DNA of 64,000 bases from Talinum fruticosum (taxonomy: Eukaryota > Streptophyta > Magnoliopsida > Caryophyllales > Talinaceae): contig JAITYX010000003.1 of the NCBI GenBank assembly GCA_021018815.1, positions 434,001 to 498,000 on the forward strand, read 5' to 3'. Position 1 is the first letter of the stretch. Every line of letters begins with the position of its first letter. The notes beneath the pieces are model-generated. The model was not told the origin of the DNA. It saw only the letters and a list, made by a program, of their open reading frames with translations, and did not search any database. Positions 42,751 through 53,086 of this stretch are shown here, in pieces. The translations under genes were made by a program, and so were the position numbers.

Positions 42751-44684
42751 AAACCTTGCTTCCCTCAAGTCAGGTCAAAAAGCAAAAGTGAAATATGACA
42801 AAAGAATTATAACCTCCTCGAGGCTAGGCAACTAAAAGTATCACAAGGAAAACCCATTCAATAACAGTCGATAAGCACACCAAATCTTTTCACAATCAGC
42901 TGGAAAGAAAATTTTCAAAAATCACATTGAAGACCATAAAGACAAATTAGATTAGTCACCCAAATCATCACTTAAACAATTCATATTGGCACATGTAGAA
43001 TAATAGAGCTAGAAAGATCAGTAGAACCTTACTTTGGAAATGTGAAAAGAATCCACTCATGTGTTTAGGTTCATACATGGTTCACTCAATCTCTCTCACA
43101 ATCATGCAAACTACCATAAGCTTGGTAGAATTGTCTATTCGCCACCACTAAAATGTAATATGCAACATGATAATCAAGAGGACTTCATATGGTTGTAACG
43201 GGGCTTAGGCAATGGGTAAGAAAGGGATATTGTATTTTTAGGAAAAATGAGGAGCTAAAAAGCCAATTAGTGAGGAGCTTCCAACACTCTAACCAACAAA
43301 AATATACAATACAACTCATTACACCCAACCTCTAACTTCGATAAGTACTTTAGAAAATGAGTTTTACTAATAAGGATCAAATCGAATATTCCAAAATGCC
43401 AAACATTTTATTGATTACTTCTTTTTTTCCTTTTTTTATTTCATTTTTTTCCTTTTTTAAAAACTTTTCTTGATTTTCTTTTTCCTTTTTTTTTCTATTC
43501 TTGGCATTAGGAATTTCTAACAAATCAAAAAAAAAAAAAAAGCTTATTTAGCATCAAAGTTCTCATCCTTACAACCAAGAGGGGGAATCATCTCATTCTC
43601 AATACAAATAACCCCTCAACTCCACAAAAGGATCCAAATTATCACCAACATATCAAAGACCCCAATCGAACCAACAACATGAGTAAGAAGCTCCACTAGA
43701 CTTGGCTTAGGTAATAGGTTATGTGTTTGGCCAAGGGCTAGTTAGGAGGGTCCCAACAAATAAATTAGACAATTGGGCTCAAAGGGCTATCAAAGGTCAA
43801 TAACATGTAACAAGGTCGCAATTTGGCTAATGTATCTCAAAAATCAAAGAATGCCTCAATCATTTTTGTCACAAAGCATGCACACATGTGATTTTGAAGA
43901 GAATCCAAACAAGTTCTAGAGATGCAATCATGGAGGAGAATCACATATGAAGAAAAACATGAGACTAATTGTAATGTTTACTCTTTTCAAGGCTCAAAAG
44001 TATCACATGGTCTCTACCACAATCTCAATTAGCTCAAAGAGTTTCACATGCCAATACATTTTGTCAAGGAATCAAGGGCAATCAACTTTCATCCATCAAA
44101 TATGGTCAAAATCTTGAAGTTCAAAAACAAGTTTTGAAAAATTTCTGCACTTAGGTCTATGCATTGAAATCATTCTCCATGAAAAACTTATTTTGCCTAA
44201 AAGGTATCATCATTGGAGGTTCATCTCTTTTTTTATTTTTCGGTTTTTTATTTTTCATTTTTTTAGTCTTTTTCATTTTTTTATATGCAAGTCTATATGA
44301 TGCTACCTAAAAGCTCTAAATGCAATCCTAAATGTTTTGTTCAATTTTTCAATGTTTTTAAATTTTTTTTACTTTTGCAAAGTTTTTCAATCTTTTTGTT
44401 TTCAAATGCAAAACTACATGCTAAATGCTAAATAAAATATGCTCTAACCTAAATGAAATGCAACTGTACATTATTCAACAAGTAATGGCAGCTTAAGTAA
44501 GCAAATCTCCCCATGCTTGGACACAGACATTGTCCACAATACAAGCACAATCAATAAAATCGGATGGGGAGAACAAAAGATCACTCAAATGGAGGGGAGG
44601 AGGAGGAGGATTGGGGTTACCCTAGGAGATATGCCAATCATGCCAAGCAGTCAAACATTCACTCATCATATGCATATAATGGTT
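42751..44684 (-). other. Athila-like long 3' noncoding region
   Basis: About 1.9 kb, strongly A/T biased, with T-runs at 43420-43500 and 44220-44400. No gene is seen. Long 3' regions after the env-position ORF are usual in Athila elements. Confidence 0.45.
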
Positions 44685-46000
44685 CTAATTAGCAAGCATG
44701 TCACGAAGTTCAATTTGGGCATTTTGTATAGTCTCACACTCGAATGAACATAATCTCGAAGAGAGGCATGTTCGAGTGAATGCACTCCTTAAGTGAGGCT
44801 TGCTCGGATCTAAGAGCAACGTGCTCGGAATGCACATACTTCCTGAAGGAGAGCTGTTCTTGATGAATGGCAGTGAGAAGTGAATGGACAAATGCATCGG
44901 CATTAGGCTCATTATGCACAGGGGGTGGGAGAAGAGAAGAGGTAGAGGCACCCACATCAGTATGGGGCGGAGAGTGACGGATTTCATCCTCACCGGGAAA
45001 AATTCGAGGTTGGCTGCATCCCTAAGGGATGTGCGCTCGGAGACAAGGGAGACGCAACATACGGTTATGAGGATACAACCAATGTAACTCTCTAGAAATT
45101 GTACGACACATGCCTATAGCCTAAAAGCCTCAATATCTATTCTTTCAGACCCTCGCACCCTATCATCATGGTGCTAATCGGGGTTCCAACCTAAAGGTAC
45201 AACAATTTTAGTAACTAAACCCCCAAAACAATCCGACCCCAGGAACTAGTAGCAGCATTCGCAAATTGACGGGATAAATAACCCCGTGATTAAACTCATA
45301 TACATTTCCCGTCCACATCACATACAAAAAAACAATTCAAAGAAATGCATATCATTGCCACTCGTCATCCATCCCAAGCGAGATCATGCCCCAAAACCCG
45401 ATAAATATATCGAATACACGGGTTCCTAATAGCTGTTGCCTTAGTTGATTTAGGGTGATAGTCTTGCTCACCGAAATAGGATTCCAAAATTGTATTGAAT
45501 TGAAATAATCAGGAACAAAACGGTGTCCAAGTCCGATATCTCTAGGTAGGGTAAACAAAGCACTAAACTCACTAAGAGTTAGTTCACGGTACTCCTCTAA
45601 CAGGCGAAAGGAACCTAAGCCATGCTCGGCGTGAGAACCACGCCCAATTTTAACGAGTTAGTGTGCTTAGCAATTCCAAAGTTAGGCTCTTATATGTCCC
45701 TAATCGAATATTGACAAAATTTAACAAACCACACCGTTCAACCAACCAAAGAAAATCCTCAAGCAAACCCAATTTTTCTAAACTAATCTCATCATAATAA
45801 CGAGGTTGCGATAATTTCATGATTAATCAATGAATTATAATGTGTAACATGTTCCGAATTAGTCAAATTAAGAAGGTTGTTTGGGTTACCTCTATTTTCG
45901 GGAATTCGGACATTCCGAGTGTGGAGGACGAGTGGCTCGGGGGCTTCGAGCTTGGTCGAGAGGACTCCCTTTGAATAATCTTCCGCCTTTTGGGTGGCAT
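44685..46000 (-). pseudogene. ATHILA ORF1-like (env-position) protein remnant
   Basis: An ATG at 46000 (minus) opens a basic start (MPPKRRKIIQRESSRPSS). In order follow ISLEKLGLLEDFLWLVERCG near 45740-45800, YKSLTLEFLSTLT near 45660-45700, ELTLSEFSALFTLPRDIGLG near 45530-45590 and QFWNPISVSKTITLNQLR near 45450-45505, then FDIFIGFWGMIS (45380-45415). This L-x-EFLSTL / LTLxEFxxLF / FW layout is that of the ATHILA ORF1 family; its role is unknown. The tail at 44734-44955 is a likely coiled helix (HNEPNADAFVHSLLTAIHQE). At least five frameshifts. Homology beyond the layout is inferred. Confidence 0.5.
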
Positions 46001-46745
46001 TGGAGCAAATTTGAATACCTAAACTAAGTGAAGGAGTAAAAATTTGTGAAGAAGAACGGGCAGGAAAAGGGTTAGATGTTGTGGAGTAAAAGACTAAAAG
46101 TGGTCGGAAAATGGGAGAGGGAGGACGAAGAATGAGAAAGGCGAGACATAGCGCCGACATGTAGTAGATAGAGGCACCGGCGATGGTATTTTTGCAGAAA
46201 AGAACTCGAAAAACTCAAGTAGAGACAGAGAGAGGAGAGTGAGAGTGAGGGTCGAAACAAAAGGAAGATGTCGGAGATGATGCCGGAGCAGCGAGAATGG
46301 TGACGATCCACCGGTGAGCAATAGATAGAAGCAGCAAAACCACAAGCACAAAGAAGGGGAGAGTGAGAGAGGGCAAAATTTATGAAGAAGAAGAACAAAT
46401 TTAGTGAAGTGGGTCTCAAATTGGGACTTTATGAGAGATCCGAGAGAAAGGAGACATGGAATGGAGTAGAGTTGGAGCTTGGCTATAGAGGGTGAGAGCA
46501 AGAGAGAGAGAACAAGAAAAAGAAGAGGCAGGGTAAAGTGAAAAGAGGGAGAAGAAATCGGGCTAAAAGAAGCAACCCACACAGATTATGCAGCGAGACA
46601 CGGCCATTTCGACCGAAACGGGCAGCCCGTGTCGGCTGCTTGCTCATGTTTTTAAACCCTAACCGGCCCATTTTCGCCGGAAACAGGTGCCCTGCACCCT
46701 GCTTGGATGAACACCTAGAACGAGCTGGAAACGGTAAGAAATTAT
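46001..46745 (-). other. CT-rich leader of the Athila-like ORF
   Basis: GA-rich on the plus strand (46080-46560). The 162-codon minus frame at 46094-46582 is Leu/Ser/Phe-rich because of the CT bias and is not called. A palindrome ACGGGCAGCCCGT sits at 46618-46630. Confidence 0.45.
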
Positions 46746-48519
46746 TCGGCTCGAGGCCATGAATTGTTTTTGCCTTGGATGAGTTTCTTAAAATTCCTGA
46801 AATTTTTACTTGTACCTTCATAATAATTTATGACAATTTTCCGTAAAATTTAGTGTGCCTTGGATGAGTATCTTGAAAGATATGAACTTTTGAGTGAAAA
46901 TGTCATGTTTTGGGAAAAATTAGGGCTGATTGAGTAATTAGGTTGAGAACTGCAATTTAAGAAGTTATAGAGATAGATTAAGATATAGGTAATGATTAAG
47001 GAAAGTTACGGAACCATAAACCACCTATGCGCAATAATCCGCAATCATGAAACGATAAATTCATTAATTAGAAATCCTAATTGATACATTTATATTATGA
47101 TGTGTTTACCTTAAAGCACATCGTTTATAAATGATATAAGCATGTTCATATGAGTTATATTGATTGTACTTGAGTTGGAACTTGTTTATGTGAATTGCTA
47201 GTTGTGAAGATGTTACTTATGAAATTATTGAACATGATTTATATAGATTAAGTGTATCTTGTTGGCGAGATATAAGTAATAAGAAAATAAGAAATATAAA
47301 CAATTAAAAAGGGGAAAAAGGATTGTGTTATTTATCTAAGACCCCATGAATTAAAGAACCCTCCGAAGTTATGGCCATAGAAGTGTCTATCAAACTGAAG
47401 CCATGAATTGAATTGCTTCCACGAATTCCTAACGGAATGCATCCGTCGAGTTTAAGGCTTGCGTCGAGGCCACGAATTATTTTGCCTACAAGAACCGAGC
47501 CCACGAATTATTTTGGCTCCAAGAATTGGGTCTTTAGAGCATGACATAAAGCTTTTTCCATTCGAATCAAAGAATAAAAGAATATGCGTAACGAACAAGA
47601 ATATAAGAATGAATAACTTCCATTATGGTGAAATACAAGAATGAGCTCAAGACAAAGAATAAGAACCAATGATTTACGTGATGATTGAATAGAAGAAGAA
47701 TGAATCTTGTTTTCATACGAAACTTATATGATGTAAGGTAAGAACTATGATATGATTTACGTGATGAATGACTTACACAATGTATGATTATATGACATAT
47801 TTACATAAAAAGAATAAATGAAGCATGTGTTGATGTATTTTATGAATAATTGATGTCATATATGTCGCTCAACCAATAAATTTGGTAAGTCATGTATGTT
47901 GCGTATCTTGAGCATGTATATCCTAAATTGTATGCTATTGATGAATATTGAACTTACGTGTGATTGTTAATGAATTAATCCGCAAAATGAAAAAGGGGTT
48001 GGGTTTGGGTTATTCACTAGGCTCATGGAGCTCATGACCTAACCAACATTTTGAGGCACAAAAGTAACACTCCTAAGAGTTGGATTTGTGGCTTTTAGAA
48101 GAAGCAGCACCAACAGAGAGGCATCCCCGAACTTGTTATGTGTTTTATGTTTCCAACATGTAAAGATAAGTTGTGTGATATTTGTTGAATTGTATTTCGA
48201 TTATGAATATGAATGACCAATGTGTTTACTTCGAGCGTGTGTCTCGGTGAGTTTGTGTTGTGGATACTCCGAGCGTGTGGCTCGTTGAGTTTATAAATGT
48301 GTTTTGTGCAAGGTTTAAGGCTTTGAGCCTATGGGATTAACCAAATTACGGAGGAAACTCGGTAAATTTTTCAGGAAAACCTTTGAATACCTAGAAACAC
48401 GCTTCCGCCAATTTAAGAGAAAGTTAGTGAACCTAAGTTGAGATCTTAAGTAGTGTTAGGTTCCGCTCGGGGAACCCCGGCATGTAATACGCCGACCCGG
48501 GCTGGGGTGGGGTGTTACA
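46746..48519 (+). repeat. H middle LTR, third part
   Basis: It starts with a short piece of the CGAGGCCATGAATTG block, then jumps back to an earlier LTR position (TGAGTTTCTTAAAATTCC near 46780) and runs to the terminus GGTGTTACA at 48519. About 0.6 kb of LTR is therefore represented both before and after the Athila-like insertion. Hairpins are at 48318-48330 and 48460-48477. Confidence 0.75.
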
Positions 48520-48850
48520 TTTTATGTTATCGAGCAAGAATCCTCCTATCTATAACTTTTCTTCATGTCAAGTCTAGGACTTGATTGATTGTTTATGTGA
48601 GTGATTGAATGATGAGTATGTGATTTGATTCATGAACATATATGCCTACATGTGACTAATTGAAACATGAGTTACGTGATTTGATTTATGAACCTATGTG
48701 CCTATATGTGATTGATCTGAATCTCATATGATCCGAATTGTGAACGTATGCCCATATTTGTGGTACCACAATGAAATGTCCCGACAATTGATATAAGATC
48801 AAAGGTGAATCAACTTTCGAGGACTAAACGTTTTATAAGTGTGGGAGAAA
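48520..48850 (+). other. H internal segment 2 (331 bp, noncoding)
   Basis: It starts TTTTATGTTATCGAGCAAG (primer-site-like, initiator Met-tRNA type with changes) and ends with TTTCGAGGACTAAACG and the purine tract AAGTGTGGGAGAAA (48837-48850). It is the same length as segment 1. It has no coding frame. Confidence 0.75.
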
Positions 48851-51840
48851 TGTAATACCCAAAATTAGAGGGGCTAACTTAATAAAGAATTATAAAGTTA
48901 TTAAAAGTTAACTTAAAATTTAAATTCTTAAATTAGTTTAACCATATTTTTCTGAGTCAAAATTGAAACCCGAGCATGGGTTAACTAAAATGGGCATGAA
49001 AATTATTTTGGGCCTAGTCTCACTGAAAGCCCAAAACAGAAAATTGAAAAACACTAATAATAAATATAGAAATCGGAAGTAAAAGAACAAAAAGGGGGTT
49101 AGAAACTAGAAAAAAAAATAAAACAAAATGGGAAAGAAGGTACTAGCATTTGAATTGAAGTGCTGCCAGAGAATTAAGTCAAGGAATTAAGGGGTCCAAT
49201 AGTGTACTCCCACAAATCTAATTAGGTGGAGTAAGGAAATTAGGAGAGAGAATCCCAAAGTGGGATTAAGATAAACCAGCTAGAGAGAGAGAAATAAGCG
49301 AGAAACGGAATAAGAGACGAAGCGAGAATGAGAGAACTTGAGGGGAACCAAAGCAAAGAGAGCCGAGAGATTGAAGGAACTAGAACCAAAGATTGAGAGG
49401 AAGAGTGATAAGGGTCGAGACCCGAAGCGAAAGCCGAGAGCGAGAGCAAAACAGAGACCGAAAGGAATCACAAAGGAAGAGGAGGCACTTCCGACCCGCC
49501 CGCTTGCTCGACTGGTGGCCAAAGGAATGACGGTCGGGGAGTAAGAGCGAGAGTGGGCGAAGACTGAAGGCCAACAAGAGGTAAAAGAAGAGGAAGAAAC
49601 CCAAAGGTAGAAGAAGGACAGGGAAATCGAAAGGAAGAAGAAGGAAAAGCAAAAACACCCAATTCGAAATCTAATCCAAACCGAAATTCTTATAAACACT
49701 AAGAATCTAAGGTGAGTAATTTGAATTCATCCTCTAAAGTTAAAATGAATTAGATGGATTAAACTTGGAATGGATTTATAAAATTGGAAACCCTAGGCTT
49801 AATTGAAGAACTTAGAGGCCCGATTCACTTAATTTAGAAACTCGCTAATTGTGATTCATGATGTGAATTATGCGATTCATTAGATATGATTTGTGAATAT
49901 TAGTAAATATTTGAGTATTATTAAGTATGATCATTGAGGTATATGTTTGAAATCTCTATGAACCTAGCTTAAAGTATGTTAGATGGTAAAATCATAAAAG
50001 ATCAAGGAATCACAAAATGCGGATTTTTGCCATGTTTCACCTGTCTGTCCGAATTAATGTGCTTTCATGAGTTTCTCGAAATTCCAGAATTTTTACTATA
50101 ACTTCATGATAATTTATGACAATTTTATGTAAAGTTTGGTATGCCTTGGATGAGTATGTCGGAAGAAATGAACTTTTGAGTGAAAATGTCATGTTTTGGG
50201 CAAAATTAGGGCTGATTGAGTAATTAGGTTGAGAACTGAAATTTAAGAAGCTATATGGATATATTAAGAGATAGGTAATGATTGAGGAAAGTTATAGAAC
50301 CATAAACCACATATGTGCGATAATAAGCAATCATGAAACAATAGGTTCGTTAATTAGAAATCCTAATTGATACGTTTAAGTTATGATGTGTTTACCTTAA
50401 AGCACATCGATTATAAATGATATAAGCATGTCTATATGAGTTATATTAATTGTACTTGAGTTGGAACTTGTTTACGTGAATTGCTTATTGTGAAGATGTT
50501 ACGTATGAAATTATTGAACATGATTTATATAGATTAAGTGTATCTTGTTGGTAGATGTAAGAAATAAGAAAAAAAGAATTATAAATAATTAAAGAAGGGA
50601 AAAAGAATTATGTTATTGATCTAAGGCCCCACGAAATAAAGAACCCTCTGAAGTTATGGTCATAGAAGTGTCAATCATACTGAAGCCACAAATTGAATTG
50701 CTTTTACAAATTCCTGACAATATTAGTCCTTCGAGTTTGAGGCTTGCCTCGAGGCCACGAATTGTTTTGCCTTAAGGCCGTAAATTGTTTTACGTCTAAG
50801 AACTGAGCCCACAAATTAGTTTGGTTCCAAGAATTGGGTCTTTAGAGCAAGACATAAATCTTCTTTCCATTCGAATCAAAGAATAAAGAAATATGCATAA
50901 CGAACAAGAATATAAGATTGAATGACTTCCATTATGGTGAAATGCAAGAATGAGCTCAAGAAGAAGAATAAGAACCAATGATTGACATGATGATTGAATG
51001 CATGAATGTGCTCAAGAAGAAGAATGAATCTTGTTTTTATACCAAAACTTATATCATGTAAGATAAGAATTATGATATGATTTACCCGATAAATGACTTA
51101 CATAATGTATGATTATATGATATATTTACATAAAAAGAATAAATGAAGTATATGTTGATTGATTTTATAAATGATTGATGTCATATGTTCCGCTCGATCG
51201 GTAAATCTGGTAGGTCATGTATGTTGCGTATCTTGAGCATGTATATCCTAAATTGTATGCTATCGATAAATATTGAACTTACATGTGATTGTTAATGAAT
51301 TAATGTGCAAAGTGAAGGGGTTGGGTTTGAGTTATTCACTGGGCTCGTGGAGCTCATGACCTTACCAACATTTTCAAGTACAAAAGTAAGACTTCCATGA
51401 GTTGGCTTTATGGCTTTTAGAAGAAGCGAACCAACGGATAGGCATCCCCGAAGTTGTTATGTGTTTTATGTTTCCAAGATGTAAACATCAATTGTATGAT
51501 ATATATTGAACTGTATTCGATTATAAATATGAAAGACCAATGTGTTTACTCCAAGCATGAGGCTCGTTGAGTTTGTGTTATGGATATGTTGAGCGTGTGG
51601 CTCGTTGAGTTTATAAATGTGTTTTGTGTAGGGTTTAAGGTTTTGAGCCTATGGGATAAGCCGAATTACGGAGGAAACTCGGCGTATTTTTCGGGAAAAC
51701 CTTTGAAAGCCTAGAAGCACGATTTCTCCAATCTAACAGAATGCTAGTGAACCTAAGTTGAGATCTTAAATAGCCTTAGGGGTTCCTCTCGGGAACCCCG
51801 GCATGTTATATGCCGACCCGGCCCGAGGTAGGGTGTTACA
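48851..51840 (+). repeat. H third LTR, uninterrupted (2990 bp)
   Basis: It starts TGTAATACCC and ends GGGTGTTACA. It is the only unbroken copy and defines the family: GA-rich leader (49270-49680), AAGGTGAGTAATTTG at 49709-49723, a CACGAATT-motif region at 50630-50820 (several copies mutated to CACAAATT), and hairpins at 51638-51650 and 51779-51799. The 139-codon minus frame in the GA-rich tract is not called. Confidence 0.85.
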
Positions 51841-51866
51841 TTCAGTTTGTAGGTACTTCAACAAAA

Positions 51867-51937
<71 letters not shown>

Positions 51938-52422
51938 TACACACACACACACATAGATGGTTGAAATGAAAAATAAATCTTCCAACAATGGTTGTTCAAA
52001 GAACTCTGTCATATAAGACCTATGACAATTTGTTTTCATGAGAACTGTTGTTATAAAGGTCCATCTAATCAGGCTTTATGGCAATAGTTCTCTTGTATAA
52101 CTATTGTTATAGGCCAGGATTTGACAAAGGTTATCGATAACCGGTGTTGTAATAGTCTTCACCTATGACAATGGTTTACAAGACAAGCTGTGATTACAAG
52201 CCGGATTTTGACTACGGTTATTAAAAAAACCATTGTAATATTCCTTACCTATGACAACGGTTCAGAAGACAACCGTTGTTATAAGAATCTTTAACTACGA
52301 TTCCACGAGAATCTTTGTTATTAAACCTGGTTTGGTCATGGCTTTTAACAATGATTATTATAAAAATCGTTGTGATATATTGAAGGCTCGGTTTTTAACT
52401 CTATATCATTACGAGTATTACA
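51841..52422 (+). mobile_element. CACTA-2 remnant, right part
   Basis: It resumes with TTCAG, the near-copy of TTCAC at 30735. After a dinucleotide repeat it carries direct and inverted copies of a CTATGACAAYGGTT / AACCGTTGTTATA unit from 51960 to 52400, typical CACTA subterminal repeats. The terminus is not reached because copia-3 begins at 52423. Confidence 0.6.
51870..51955. repeat. (TA)n(CA)n microsatellite
   Basis: About 28 TA units followed by about 12 CA units with small interruptions. Confidence 0.95.
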
Positions 52423-53086
52423 TGAAGACTCGGTTATAAATCCTATCTCTCTTAAGTTTTGATTTCAAGTCATTATGAGCACCATGGAAACTCTTATCTA
52501 AGTTTTCATTCTAGTCCGACTAACTCAAAAAAAGCCTTATTGCATACCTCCTACTCGATGTTTCGAGTCACTCGGACATCACTCATAACTATCGCATGCT
52601 CAAATAATTTCTCTAACACTCTTATTTTGAGCACCGACTGTGTATTTTAAGGCAAAGAGAATTACAGACATTAATTCTTTATTCTAAGTCAGTTTATTTC
52701 TTTGAGAATTATATGACGACATCAAGTTGTTATACTATGATATTTTACTCTTTTACTTGATCATCCTTAGGATTGACTCATGTGGAATTTGAGTATATTG
52801 AATATTAAAATCAGAAAATTCCATTCTTTTAAGCCAAAAATAATTAAGCATTAAATTATTCTAATTTAATTATTATCTATGCCTAATCTTGGACCAAAGT
52901 ATTTTATACTTTGAGAACCAATGTGGTTTTCTTTTGTAGGTTATTCAAACGAGGCCAACCTATCTTTTTGAATTACAAAAGCAATCGGCTTCTAACCGTT
53001 AATCATCGCAGACAAGTTTTAGCTACTTCTAGACATGGCTCATACACCATGTCGGGGTTGTTTGTTTCCAAAACTGAAAAACTCTA
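52423..53086 (+). mobile_element. Copia-3 LTR, left part
   Basis: It starts TGAAGACTCGG like copia-1 and copia-2 and carries the CAAAGTATTTTATACTTTG inverted repeat at 52895-52913, plus text parallel to the other two LTRs. Copia-2 interrupts it at 53086; it resumes at 63949 and runs off the window. The 52400-52422 flank belongs to CACTA-2. Confidence 0.7.

Larger units (their letters stand above)
41288..46745 (-). mobile_element. Athila-like Ty3/gypsy derivative, minus strand, 5' truncated
   Basis: At the left is an LTR (41288-42736) preceded on the minus strand by a purine tract. Then come 1.8 kb of noncoding DNA, a minus-strand ORF remnant with ATHILA-type motifs (44685-46000) and a CT-rich leader up to about 46745. 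No gag, RT or integrase is present, so it is non-autonomous. The right boundary has no LTR and no TSD was found, so the 5' end was lost. Confidence 0.6.
30740..51840 (+). mobile_element. Family H compound gypsy element: three LTRs and two 331-bp internal segments
   Basis: The order is LTR (30740-36397, interrupted by G1), internal 36398-36728, middle LTR (36729-48519, interrupted by G2 and an Athila-like element), internal 48520-48850, LTR 48851-51840. LTRs begin TGTAATRCCC-like and end GGTGTTACA; each internal segment starts with a primer-site-like sequence and ends with a purine tract. Bases before and after the whole are TTCAC (30735-30739) and TTCAG (51841-51845), which I read as one slightly mutated TSD. 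No coding capacity remains. Tekay/Del affinity is inferred from LTR ends and from the CGAGGAC(G/T)AAAC block before the purine tract. Confidence 0.75.

Noticed and set aside
46094..46582. A 162-codon minus-strand frame rich in Leu, Ser and Phe, resembling membrane protein sequence
   Set aside because: It lies in a GA/CT-biased leader where all frames on that strand are stop-poor. Similar frames occur in every GA-rich tract of the window.
51766..52039. Minus-strand frames with long Tyr-Ile or Val-Cys repeats
   Set aside because: Direct translation of the (TA)n(CA)n microsatellite.
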